This document shows, in pieces, positions 8,664 to 17,177 of a stretch of DNA of 44,291 nucleotides. The notes beneath the pieces are model-generated. The model saw only the letters and a program-made list of their open reading frames with translations, did not search any database and was not told the DNA's origin. The position numbers and the translations under genes were made by a program. Source of the stretch: an uncultured Pelagibacteraceae bacterium (GTDB taxonomy: Bacteria; Pseudomonadota; Alphaproteobacteria; Pelagibacterales; Pelagibacteraceae); contig CACGAV010000009.1 of the NCBI GenBank assembly GCA_902571095.1, positions 1-44,291 on the forward strand, written 5' to 3'. Position 1 is the stretch's first letter, and the number at the start of each line of letters is the position of its first letter.

Positions 8664-10079
8664 TTAATTTTTAAAAAAAACCTTTCGAAATAATATAAAA
8701 ACTGCAAGCATCTCAACTTTAGCTATGATCATGAAAATGATAAGTGAAATTTTTGAAAATGTGAATAAGTTTGAAAATTGCACGTCTTCAATACCATAAA
8801 TACTTGAAGCGGCGGTATTAGTGAGTGTTAAAATAGATAATTTAAATGAATTTTCAAAGTCTAAATTATCTATAAGTAAAATACTGCTTAAAATAAATAA
8901 GCTAAAAAAGAATAATATAAAAATCAAAAAGGATATTTTAATATTATCTGAATTAATTTTTTTTTCAGAAAACATTATTTTTGTATTCATAATTACATTT
9001 GGTTTTACAAGTTTATAAATTTCTAAAAGAAAAGCTTTTGTTAAAATATAAATTCTTAAAAATTTTATACCTGATGTTGTTGATAAAACAGAACCTCCAA
9101 TGAGAGTTAAAATAATAAAATATAAACCAAAGTTTTCAGGTACAGTACCGATAGAAATTCCAGATGTAGAAATACTACTAAGTATATTAATAAAAACTTC
9201 TAATATTTTTGCATCGTTAAAAAAATAAAATATTATTGAAAATATAATTATTAAAATTATTAAATAAATATCTTCTTTATGATGCTTTAAATTATTTCTG
9301 GCTAAGAAAATATTATAAAACAGATAAAAGTTTAAAATTGGTATTAAAAAAGTAATACAAAGTAAAAATGATTGAAAATTACTTCTTATAATATTCTCAA
9401 GTGAATCTACAGGTAGAAAACCGCCAGATGAAATTATAGTTAGACTTAAATTCATGCCATCGAAAAGACGAATTCCTGAGAATAAAAAAAGTAAAAATAT
9501 TAAAACTGTTAAAGAAAGATAAATAAAAAAAATTCTATATGTAACCCCAATCAAATTTGATGAGAAATTTATTTTTTTTTCAATAATATAGGATAAATCA
9601 ATCATTTTAAAATTTATTTGTTTATTTGAAAAAATTAATACCAAAAAAATTAAAAAGTAAAAACTGCCAACCCATTGAGATGATGATCGCCATAAAATTA
9701 AAGGATCATCTAAAATATTAATATTGTTTATGACCGTAAATCCAGTTGAAGTTAAACCTGAGATTGCCTCGAAATAAGAGTCAATAAATGAAATATTATA
9801 GATACCAAATAAATATGGAATCAAAATCAAAAAAGACATAAAAAAATAAATTAAAAAGATTAGGAATAATTGTCCATAAATACTTATTTTATCTTTATCT
9901 TTTTTTCCAATTTTAATTAAAGAAATAGATATTATTATTGATATAACTAATACAGCTAAATAAGAATTAAGATTTTTAAGATAATTAAAATAAAAAGAGT
10001 AAAAAATATTTAGTAATGACATTAATGCTATAGGTAAACAGCTTAGCCCTAAAAAATAAAAACTAGGTTTAAAGTTCAT
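8664..10079 (-). CDS. trkH: Trk-type potassium uptake membrane subunit
   Basis: This 471-residue inner-membrane protein forms the potassium translocation path of the Trk system. It has the four-fold helix, pore-loop, helix plan of the TrkH/KtrB family. The four selectivity-loop segments can be read as GLTSTGFTVI, SSGGFLPVD, SISTSGISIG and LTNTAASSIYG. The fourth loop, lacking a clear central glycine before the serine pair, is the most divergent. It lies two bases downstream of trkA, its cytoplasmic gating partner. The sequence is very rich in Ile, Leu, Phe and Asn, as expected for this base composition. Confidence 0.93.
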   Translation of the reverse strand: MNFKPSFYFLGLSCLPIALMSLLNIFYSFYFNYLKNLNSYLAVLVISIIISISLIKIGKKDKDKISIYGQLFLIFLIYFFMSFLILIPYLFGIYNISFIDSYFEAISGLTSTGFTVINNINILDDPLILWRSSSQWVGSFYFLIFLVLIFSNKQINFKMIDLSYIIEKKINFSSNLIGVTYRIFFIYLSLTVLIFLLFLFSGIRLFDGMNLSLTIISSGGFLPVDSLENIIRSNFQSFLLCITFLIPILNFYLFYNIFLARNNLKHHKEDIYLIILIIIFSIIFYFFNDAKILEVFINILSSISTSGISIGTVPENFGLYFIILTLIGGSVLSTTSGIKFLRIYILTKAFLLEIYKLVKPNVIMNTKIMFSEKKINSDNIKISFLIFILFFFSLFILSSILLIDNLDFENSFKLSILTLTNTAASSIYGIEDVQFSNLFTFSKISLIIFMIIAKVEMLAVFILFRKVFFKN

Positions 10080-10081
10080 TG

Positions 10082-11449
10082 TTATGAAGTTATTCTAAAG
10101 ATATCTTCAACTTCTTTTAATTGTTCTCTTTTTGATAGAACAATAACTATATCATCTTTCTCAAAAACAAAATTAGATTTTGGCATAATTACTTTGTCTT
10201 TTCTTACAATTGCGCCAATTCTGACTTCTTCGGGTAAGTTGGAATCTTTAATAGACTTATTTACAATATCTGATGTTTCTAAAATCTTTGCCTCTAAAAA
10301 TTCATATTGACCATCTAATAAAGAATAAACAGTATCTATAGTGCCCATATGAACATGTTTCATTATAGTTGAAACTGTTGCCATACGTGGATCTACTAGG
10401 TCATCGATCTTTAAGGACTCCTGTAAAAGTTTATAATTATGTTTATTAATTATGGCTATTGTTCTTTTGGAAGGTTTATATTTTTCAGCCAACACGCAAG
10501 CCATGATGTTATCCTCGTCATCATCGGTTAATGAAAAAACAGTTTCAATTTCCTCAATGTTTGCCTCTTTAAGAATTTTTTCATCAAGAGGGTCTCCATT
10601 AATAACAATAGCAGAGGAAAGCTCACCTGCTAATTGTTCTGCTCTTTCTTTATTTTTTTCTATAATTTTAGTCCTTAATCCTTCGGTACTCTCTAAAAGT
10701 TTAGCTAAATGTAAACCTATATTTCCTCCACCTATAATAAGGATTTTTTGCGCTACTTTTTCATCATGGCCAAAAACAGAAAGGAGTTTGTTTATTTGCT
10801 CAGTGTTTACAACAAGGTAAACTTTATCACCAACTTTCATTTGATCATTTTTTTTGAAGAAAACAAAGTTTTCTTTTCTTACTGCACCAAAGATATAGGC
10901 CTTAAATTCTGGAAATTTTTTTGTTAAATCTTTTAAAGGAATATTAGCGATAGGACATTTGTTTTCTATAAGTATTTCAAGTAGTTTTACTTTGTCCTTA
11001 ATAAAAGGAACATTGTCTAATGCACCAGGTGCCTCTAATTTTCTATACAAAGATTTAGCTACCTCCCTTTCAGGTGAAATTATTACATCTATTGGTATAT
11101 TAGATTTGCTATAAAGCTTACTCCATTTACCGTCTAAAAATTCTTGAGATCTTATTCTTGCAATTTTTTTTGATATATTAAAAAGTGAACTTGCTATTTG
11201 ACAAACAATCATGTTTGTTTCGTCGTTTCTGGTAACGGCAATGATCATGTCTGTATCTTTAGCGCCTGCATTTTCCAAAACAGAGGGATATGTTGCTCTG
11301 CCTACTATTCCTTTTACATCCTGAGTATCATTAATCTTTTTTATATCTTCTGAAGATTGATCTATAACAGTAACAGAATGACCTTGAGCCTGGAGCTGCT
11401 TGCTTATTGAAAAGCCAACCATACCAGCACCACAAATAATAATGTTCAT
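10082..11449 (-). CDS. trkA: Trk potassium uptake regulatory subunit
   Basis: This 455-residue soluble protein binds NAD(H) or nucleotides and gates TrkH from the cytoplasm. There are two tandem RCK units. The first Rossmann motif is GAGMVGFSI (6-14), with its TrkA_C domain near residues 140-220. The second is IIGGGNIGLHLAK (about 237-249), with a C-terminal TrkA_C domain ending in VLSKREQLKEVEDIF. Length matches the family. It sits two bases after ntrX, and ntrX-trkA is a conserved alphaproteobacterial neighbourhood. The presence of trkH directly downstream makes the transport complex complete here. Confidence 0.96.
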   Translation of the reverse strand: MNIIICGAGMVGFSISKQLQAQGHSVTVIDQSSEDIKKINDTQDVKGIVGRATYPSVLENAGAKDTDMIIAVTRNDETNMIVCQIASSLFNISKKIARIRSQEFLDGKWSKLYSKSNIPIDVIISPEREVAKSLYRKLEAPGALDNVPFIKDKVKLLEILIENKCPIANIPLKDLTKKFPEFKAYIFGAVRKENFVFFKKNDQMKVGDKVYLVVNTEQINKLLSVFGHDEKVAQKILIIGGGNIGLHLAKLLESTEGLRTKIIEKNKERAEQLAGELSSAIVINGDPLDEKILKEANIEEIETVFSLTDDDEDNIMACVLAEKYKPSKRTIAIINKHNYKLLQESLKIDDLVDPRMATVSTIMKHVHMGTIDTVYSLLDGQYEFLEAKILETSDIVNKSIKDSNLPEEVRIGAIVRKDKVIMPKSNFVFEKDDIVIVLSKREQLKEVEDIFRITS

Positions 11450-11451
11450 GA

Positions 11452-12813
11452 TTAATTAATACCTTTAATACCTAAAGACTTTAACTTTCGATGTAACGCT
11501 GATCTCTCCATGCCAATAAATTCAGCTGTTTTCGATATATTTCCCTTGTTTTTCTTCAATTGAGTAAGCAGGTAAGTTTTTTCAAAATTTTCCCTAGCTT
11601 GCTTCAAAGGATATGTTAATGATACATTTGCATTTTGGAAATCTTCGGATGCATTTTTACTCAAAATTTCATTTAGCAATCTTCCAATGTTAGATTTATT
11701 TTCATTTTGAGAAAGAATTGAAATTCTTTCTACTAAATTTCTTAATTCTCTTACATTTCCTGGCCAATTATAGCTATACAGTAAATCATTATTTACATCT
11801 ATTTCGATTTCGGGGATGCCATTTATTTCAGAAATTTTTTTTTGGAAATACTTAATTAATAAAGGTATGTCGGTAGGTCTTAGACTTAAGCTTGGTATTT
11901 CAATCGGGACAACATTGAGCCTATGATAAAGGTCCTCTCTAAAATTGCCTATAGCAATTTCATTTTTTAAATCTTTTGATGTAGATGATACAATTCTGAC
12001 ATTTACAACTATATCTTCTTTTCCATTAATTCTTTTAAATTTTTGGTCCATTAATACTCTTAAAATTTTAGCCTGCGTATCTAATGGAATTTCTGAGACT
12101 TCATCAATTAAAAGAGTTCCGCGTTTAGCTTTCTCCAAAAATCCATATGAAATAGATCCATCTTTATTCTCAGACCCAAAAAATTCTTTTTCATAATTAT
12201 CTGGTTGTAACAGCGCACCATTTAGAACAACGAAAGGCTCTTTTTTTCTTTGTGAATTTTTATGAATTTTTCTGGCTAATAATTCTTTTCCTGATCCTGT
12301 AGGACCAGAAATAAGTATTCTACTATCAGTAGATGACAGCTTTGAAATTAATTTTTTAATTTTTATTAATTGATGACTCTCTCCAATAAAATCAAAAGAA
12401 TGAAAAGACTTGTTCTCAAGTTGAACATTTTCCTTTTTTAATTTAATATTTTCCAAACCTCTTCTAATGAAGTTGAGTAATTGTTCAGGAGCAAAGGGTT
12501 TTGTAATAAACTCATAAGCTCCAAGCTTTAAGGACTCTACAGCCATTTCAACATTTGCATGACCAGAAATCATTATAACTGGGACTAAATCTGAAATATT
12601 TTTTATCTTTTTCAAAAGGTCAATTCCATCCTTGTCTCCTTTATCTAGTTTCACGTCTATGACAGCTATATCTGGTAATTTACTGTTAATTTCAAAAACA
12701 GCTTGATCAAAATTTGCTGCTTCTCTTACACTATAATTTTTGTCTTTAAGTATCTCCGAAATAAGATTTCGAATATCAAAATTATCATCGATTACTAGTA
12801 TTTCTTGTTTCAT
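11452..12813 (-). CDS. ntrX: NtrX-type response regulator lacking the GAFTGA motif
   Basis: This 453-residue transcription regulator is the partner of the NtrY sensor. It has a receiver domain (about 4-120) with acidic pair D9/D10, phospho-acceptor D53 and K105. An AAA+ domain follows, with Walker A GPTGSGKE (170-177) and Walker B GTLLIDEV (232-239). A Fis-type helix-turn-helix ends the protein (about 415-450, NISKTAEFIGMERSALHRKL). In sigma-54 activators the L1 loop carries GAFTGA. Here the matching stretch (212-226) reads FGSENKDGSISYGFL, so contact with sigma-54 is not expected. It may act by binding DNA with the housekeeping sigma factor. Its start overlaps the ntrY stop by one base. Confidence 0.94.
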   Translation of the reverse strand: MKQEILVIDDNFDIRNLISEILKDKNYSVREAANFDQAVFEINSKLPDIAVIDVKLDKGDKDGIDLLKKIKNISDLVPVIMISGHANVEMAVESLKLGAYEFITKPFAPEQLLNFIRRGLENIKLKKENVQLENKSFHSFDFIGESHQLIKIKKLISKLSSTDSRILISGPTGSGKELLARKIHKNSQRKKEPFVVLNGALLQPDNYEKEFFGSENKDGSISYGFLEKAKRGTLLIDEVSEIPLDTQAKILRVLMDQKFKRINGKEDIVVNVRIVSSTSKDLKNEIAIGNFREDLYHRLNVVPIEIPSLSLRPTDIPLLIKYFQKKISEINGIPEIEIDVNNDLLYSYNWPGNVRELRNLVERISILSQNENKSNIGRLLNEILSKNASEDFQNANVSLTYPLKQARENFEKTYLLTQLKKNKGNISKTAEFIGMERSALHRKLKSLGIKGIN

Positions 12814-14588
12814 TAAAAAATAGGTAAAGAAATTAAAATTTCTGCTCCTTTAGGATTTTTTATAAAATTAATATCACCATTATGTTCGCTAATAATTTTT
12901 GTCACAATTGGCAAACCTAATCCAGTTCCCTCTTTCTTAGTGGTAAAATATGGTTTTGTAATGTTTTTAATATCATTAAACCCTGGGCCGTTATCTAGCA
13001 TTTTGATGACTATATATTCATTATTCCTACTTATTTCTACATCAATTTTTCCTTGAAAATTGCTGTTTTTTTGTTTTTTTTCCCGAATAGACTCGAGCGA
13101 ATTTTTTATCAAATTCAAAAAGACTCTATAAAGTTGTTCAGCGTCACCATTGATAAAAAAAACTTCGTTATTTGTATTCTTTGTACTAAAAATATTTTCT
13201 TTTTCTGACATTTTATAAAAATTCACAGCTCTTTTCATAACGCTACTTACATCGATTTTTTTTAATAAAGGTGACGGCATTCTTGCAAAACCAGAAAACT
13301 CATCGACTAACTTTTTTATATCAACAATCTGTCTATCGATTGTTTCAAGATATTTCTTAAACTCGTTTTTATCATCTTTTAGTTTTTCTGAATACTTTTC
13401 TTTTAATCTATCAATTGAAAGCTGTATCGGTGTAAGAGGATTTTTGATTTCGTGAGCTAACTTTCTTGCAACATTTTCCCATGCTGAATACCGTTCAGAC
13501 AATAATAACTTATCCTGCTGTTTTTTTAATCTATCAATCATATTGTTAAAATTTTCATTAAGTGTTTTAATTTCTTCATCTGAATCGATTTCTGGAACTT
13601 TACTGTCTAATTTACCTGAGCTTATTTTTTTAGATGCTGAAATTAAATTAACTATTGGTTTGGTTAGTCTTCCTGCAAACGTAATAGCTAAAACAACAGT
13701 AAAAAATAGTAACATTGATACAACAATTACATAAATTATTGCAAAAGTTACTTTTATGCCGGTTCTATTATTTTCCACTGTGTAATAAAAATTTACAGCT
13801 TGTTCTGTATCAGCTAGATAGTTAAGTAATTGTGGTTGAACATTTCTTGAAACATAAAGATAAGTATCAACATAATTATTCAGTTTTATCATAAAAGCTG
13901 TTTTATTCTCCGCAGAACCTTGGATTGAAATGGGCTTGCCTTCTAATGCTGAGTCAAATTCATCGTCTGATGGAAATTTAAACGTATCTTCTGGATTGTT
14001 TGTGTCTCCTAATAAAATAGTACCTGAACTATCAATTAAATAAATTTCATCTAACCTCCTAAGTAATTTTTGAGCTCTAATATTTTTTTGTACTCTTTTG
14101 GGATTAGAAAATAAAATTTCAGAGTATCTATTCAAATCCAAGCTAACTAAATATACATCTGCTTCAACTGATCTTTTTGTTTCATCTATGTAATTTTTAG
14201 CTACTTCATATGAGTTATTTACAGCAGATGTAATTTTTTCATCGAAATATTTTTGTAGTCCAACATTAAATAATACCAATGAAAAAATTGCTACAACTAG
14301 GGACGGTATAAAAGCAAATAAAGAAAATTGTAAAACATATTGTAAACTAGTTTTAGAACCAGTCTTGTTAGATTTATACTGTAAAAACAACTTGGAAGTT
14401 TCTTGAACTAATAAAATTAAAAAAATAATAAGAACAGTAGCATCTAGTATTAAAAGGTACTGTAAATTATCCTCATTAAAAAAAAAGAAGCTTCGATTAA
14501 TAAAGGTAATAAAAGTAAATATCCCTAAAATAATTGAAATAAATGATATTGCAAAAAACCATCTAAAGTTTTTAATAGTATTTAACAT
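12813..14588 (-). CDS. ntrY: NtrY-type sensor histidine kinase, compact form without PAS domain
   Basis: This 591-residue membrane sensor kinase phosphorylates NtrX. Three helices near the N-terminus (about 11-31, 45-62 and 85-109) precede an extracytoplasmic sensing region (about 110-279). A fourth helix (280-303) leads into a HAMP linker (304-358). The HisKA domain follows directly, with H379 in RKLAHEIKNPLTPIQ. ATP-binding motifs are the N box (FLNLIKNSLESI), G1 (MLDNGPGFND) and G2 (GTGLGLPIV). Typical alphaproteobacterial NtrY proteins exceed 700 residues and carry a PAS domain between HAMP and HisKA; I see none here. It heads the minus-strand unit running through trkAH, gpsA and gap. Confidence 0.94.
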   Translation of the reverse strand: MLNTIKNFRWFFAISFISIILGIFTFITFINRSFFFFNEDNLQYLLILDATVLIIFLILLVQETSKLFLQYKSNKTGSKTSLQYVLQFSLFAFIPSLVVAIFSLVLFNVGLQKYFDEKITSAVNNSYEVAKNYIDETKRSVEADVYLVSLDLNRYSEILFSNPKRVQKNIRAQKLLRRLDEIYLIDSSGTILLGDTNNPEDTFKFPSDDEFDSALEGKPISIQGSAENKTAFMIKLNNYVDTYLYVSRNVQPQLLNYLADTEQAVNFYYTVENNRTGIKVTFAIIYVIVVSMLLFFTVVLAITFAGRLTKPIVNLISASKKISSGKLDSKVPEIDSDEEIKTLNENFNNMIDRLKKQQDKLLLSERYSAWENVARKLAHEIKNPLTPIQLSIDRLKEKYSEKLKDDKNEFKKYLETIDRQIVDIKKLVDEFSGFARMPSPLLKKIDVSSVMKRAVNFYKMSEKENIFSTKNTNNEVFFINGDAEQLYRVFLNLIKNSLESIREKKQKNSNFQGKIDVEISRNNEYIVIKMLDNGPGFNDIKNITKPYFTTKKEGTGLGLPIVTKIISEHNGDINFIKNPKGAEILISLPIF

Positions 14589-14633
14589 TTTAATTTCTTA
14601 ACATTTTACATAAATATAAGGTAAATTAATATA
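14589..14633. promoter_or_regulatory. 45-base divergent promoter region, ntrY and ispDF
   Basis: Only 45 bases separate the ntrY start (minus strand) from the ispDF start (plus strand). Both transcription units must therefore start here, with overlapping promoters, or start inside the opposite gene. An AAGG at 14619-14622 is a possible ribosome site for ispDF. The AT content is too uniform for me to choose -35 and -10 elements with confidence. Confidence 0.35.
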
Positions 14634-15770
14634 ATGAGTTTTTGCTTAATTTTGTTAGCTGCGGGTAATAGTAAAAGATTTGCTTCTAAAACCCCAAAAC
14701 CTTTCGTGAAAGTTGGTGTAAAAACCATTTTGGAGCACTCATTATTTAAATTTGAGAAGATCAAACAAATAAAGAAGGTGATTGTCGTTATTAACAAAAA
14801 TCATAGAAAATTCTTAAAACAAATTAAGTTTAATAGTTTTGTTAAAATAATAGGTGGTAGAACAAGACAAAATTCCACCGATAAGGCTCTAAAATATATT
14901 AAAAAAAATAATATTAAGTGCTCAAAAATACTTATACACGATTCTGCACGGCCAAATTTTTCACTGGGACTAATAAAAAAGATTATTAAAAATTCAAAAA
15001 AAAATAACGTTATTCCAATAATACCTATTCATGATGCTTTGAAAGAATCTTTTGGGAAAAATAGAATTTTAAGTTTGGCAAGGGAAAATTTCTTTACAAC
15101 GCAAACACCGCAAAGTTTTAATTTTAAGGAGATAATAGATCTTCATTCAAAAAATAAATCTATTTATAAAGATGATGATTTATCTCTAGTTCAAAATTTC
15201 AGAAACGTTAAATTTATTGATGGTGAAAAAAATAATTTCAAAATTACTAATATAGATGATCTTGAGATGCTTAAGAATTTTATGAATTTAAAAAGTAGAA
15301 TAGGAATAGGATTTGATGTTCATAGACTTGTGCCTAAAAGAAAACTTTATTTAGGAGGTTTAAAGATAAAATCGAAACTTGGAACATTAGGTCATTCAGA
15401 TGGAGATCCAGTTCTTCATTCAATTACAGACGCAATCTTAGGCGCAAGCAGTATGGGTGATATTGGCCAAATGTTTTCAGATAAAAATAAAAAATTTAAG
15501 AATATAAGATCCACAATTTTATTAAAGAAAGTTGTAGAACAAATTAAATCAAAAGGTTATTACATAAAAAATTTAGATATTAATATTATTACACAAACAC
15601 CTAAAATTAAAAAATACAAAAAAAAAATGATAGAAAATATTTCTAAACTTTGCAAAATATCAAAAAAAAATATTAATATAAAAGGCAAGACAACAGAAAA
15701 ATTAGGTGTTATCGGTAAAGAAAAAGCTATCGCTGCTGAAGTAATTGTATCCATAATTAAATATGATTAA
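14634..15770 (+). CDS. ispDF: Bifunctional IspD/IspF isoprenoid enzyme
   Basis: This 378-residue fusion acts in the methylerythritol phosphate route to isoprenoids. The N-terminal IspD part (about 1-220, CDP-ME synthesis) shows LLAAGNSKRF, PKPFVKVG and HDSARPNFS. The C-terminal IspF part (about 222-378, cyclisation to ME-cPP) shows GIGFDVHRL with metal ligands D228 and H230, then GHSDGDPVLHSITDAILGA and the late TTEKLGVIG motif. Such fusions are common in Alphaproteobacteria. Dxr, the enzyme two steps before IspD, lies at 42777-43943. The 3' end overlaps pgpA by eight bases. Confidence 0.96.
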   Translation: MSFCLILLAAGNSKRFASKTPKPFVKVGVKTILEHSLFKFEKIKQIKKVIVVINKNHRKFLKQIKFNSFVKIIGGRTRQNSTDKALKYIKKNNIKCSKILIHDSARPNFSLGLIKKIIKNSKKNNVIPIIPIHDALKESFGKNRILSLARENFFTTQTPQSFNFKEIIDLHSKNKSIYKDDDLSLVQNFRNVKFIDGEKNNFKITNIDDLEMLKNFMNLKSRIGIGFDVHRLVPKRKLYLGGLKIKSKLGTLGHSDGDPVLHSITDAILGASSMGDIGQMFSDKNKKFKNIRSTILLKKVVEQIKSKGYYIKNLDINIITQTPKIKKYKKKMIENISKLCKISKKNINIKGKTTEKLGVIGKEKAIAAEVIVSIIKYD

Positions 15771-16272
15771 TAAATTAAATTATTATTTTATAACTCTTTT
15801 TGTTTTTGGTGACTCAATTCAAAAATACCGAGGAACCTGGGCATCATTGTTTACTACGTTGTTTTTATTTTCTCTTATCTATTTTTTAAAAATTCCAGTT
15901 TTAATTTTGTTTATATTTATATTAGCAATTTTATTTTATTCTTTTTTTGCTATTAAATCTTGCCTAAAAAAATTTAAAGATGAAGATCCTCAAGAAATAG
16001 TAGTTGATGAATTTATTGGTCAATCTATACCCATTATCCTGTATGAACTTTTTCATTCAGATCGAGCTAATTCGAATGTAGAAACTCTACAAATTTATTT
16101 CTGGTTCTTTTTATTGTTTAGATTATTTGATGGACTGAAACCTTTTCCAATCGATTATATAGACAAAAAATATAAAAATACTTTCGGAATTATATTCGAT
16201 GATATTTTAGCAGGATTTTATGTGGTTATTTGTCTTGTATTATACATGGTTGGAAAAAGTTTCTTTTTTTGA
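15763..16272 (+). CDS. pgpA: Phosphatidylglycerophosphatase A
   Basis: This 169-residue membrane enzyme removes phosphate from phosphatidylglycerophosphate to give phosphatidylglycerol. The PgpA pattern is present: FGDSIQKYRGTWASLF near the N-terminus (family form GTxGSL), DPQEIVVDEFIGQ (about 77-89) with the metal-binding Asp and Glu residues, and FRLFDGLKPFPI followed by FDDILAGFY. Three to four hydrophobic helices surround these. It overlaps ispDF by eight bases and shares one base with cinA downstream, so all three should be one transcript. Together with cdsA and gpsA in this window it outlines phosphatidylglycerol synthesis. Confidence 0.93.
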   Translation: MINKLNYYFITLFVFGDSIQKYRGTWASLFTTLFLFSLIYFLKIPVLILFIFILAILFYSFFAIKSCLKKFKDEDPQEIVVDEFIGQSIPIILYELFHSDRANSNVETLQIYFWFFLLFRLFDGLKPFPIDYIDKKYKNTFGIIFDDILAGFYVVICLVLYMVGKSFFF

Positions 16273-16745
16273 TGAAAAAATTAAATAAAAAACTTGTAAG
16301 TTTGCTTAGAAAAAAAAATCTTAAATTAGCAACAGCTGAATCATGTACTGGCGGAATGCTTTCAAGCTCTATTACTTCTGTGAGTGGATCATCGAAGATA
16401 TTTATAATGGGTTTGGTCACGTACTCGAATAAATCTAAAAATCTACTCTTAAAAGTACCTAAACAAATTTTAAAAAAGTATGGGGCCGTAAGTAGTAAAT
16501 GTTGTTTGTATATGGTTAATAATTTAAATAAAATTAGTAAAAGTAATATTTCTGTTTCGATTACTGGGATTGCAGGACCAAGTGGTGGTAGTGAAAAAAA
16601 ACCAGTTGGATTAGTGTATATAGGTGTAAAAAAAACTAACAAAGTTAAAATAAATAAATACCTTTTTAAACAAAAAGGTCGATTAAAAATTCAAAAAGCT
16701 GCAGTAAAAAAATCTATGGAATTAATTTTAAGTATTCTTAAATAA
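16272..16745 (+). CDS. CinA C-terminal-domain protein (nicotinamide-nucleotide amidase type)
   Basis: This 157-residue protein is a stand-alone CinA C-terminal (PncC) domain, which deamidates nicotinamide mononucleotide to nicotinate mononucleotide in NAD salvage. Motifs are LATAESCTGGMLSSSI (with the catalytic serine), VTYSNKSK and SVSITGIAGPSGG followed by KPVGLVYIG. The N-terminal molybdopterin-like domain of full CinA is absent. I choose the ATG at 16272, which overlaps the pgpA stop as ATGA. An upstream ATG at 16230 would add 14 residues inside pgpA and is less likely. The 3' end overlaps the convergent ratA-like gene by 18 bases. Confidence 0.92.
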   Translation: MKKLNKKLVSLLRKKNLKLATAESCTGGMLSSSITSVSGSSKIFIMGLVTYSNKSKNLLLKVPKQILKKYGAVSSKCCLYMVNNLNKISKSNISVSITGIAGPSGGSEKKPVGLVYIGVKKTNKVKINKYLFKQKGRLKIQKAAVKKSMELILSILK

Positions 16746-17177
16746 ATGAATAGCCCTTTTTTCAAATGCATCTGCAATATTTTTTAGTCCTTTATCAAAA
16801 GATTTTTTCATTATCATACTATAAAAAATATTTTCTATCTCAAAATCTATTTTAAAATTGACTTCACTTTGATTATTAATTTCTCGTATTTGCCATTCAT
16901 TTTTTAAATGTTTTAAAGGGCCATCAATATTACTTACCAAAATTTTATCTTTATCTTTATAATAAGTAACGTGACTTTTATAAGTTTGATTTAAAAATTT
17001 TTTACCAACCGTTAAGTCTGCTTCAATTTCAAGCATATCTTTCATATCTACTCTTCTATGTATTTTGCCACTCAAACACCAAGGAACAAATTCAGGATAT
17101 TTCTCTATATCCAATATCATTTTAAAAAGATCGTTTTTTTTACAAGGAATAATTTTTATTATTGAAGCTTTAGGCAT
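16728..17177 (-). CDS. RatA/Coq10-like START-domain protein
   Basis: This 149-residue cytoplasmic protein belongs to the polyketide cyclase/START family close to mitochondrial Coq10 and bacterial RatA. Visible features are the opening VPWC-containing strand ([17 protein letters not shown]), [19 protein letters not shown] and the long C-terminal helix of [14 protein letters not shown]. In Alphaproteobacteria this gene commonly follows lipA and is thought to help ubiquinone delivery in respiration, so the database label toxin is probably misleading. It overlaps the 3' end of lipA by 19 bases and the convergent cinA gene by 18. Confidence 0.88.
   Translation of the reverse strand: MPKASIIKIIPCKKNDLFKMILDIEKYPEFVPWCLSGKIHRRVDMKDMLEIEADLTVGKKFLNQTYKSHVTYYKDKDKILVSNIDGPLKHLKNEWQIREINNQSEVNFKIDFEIENIFYSMIMKKSFDKGLKNIADAFEKRAIHLFKNT

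Noticed and set aside
10452-10820. 122-codon open frame opposite trkA
   Set aside because: It is a Ser/Phe-rich shadow of the conserved TrkA frame.
16226-16642. 138-codon minus-strand frame opposite the cinA-like gene
   Set aside because: CinA motifs on the plus strand are unmistakable; the reverse frame has none.
16728-17177. RatA toxin as half of a toxin-antitoxin module
   Set aside because: No antitoxin gene overlaps it, and the lipA neighbourhood is that of the housekeeping Coq10-like gene.
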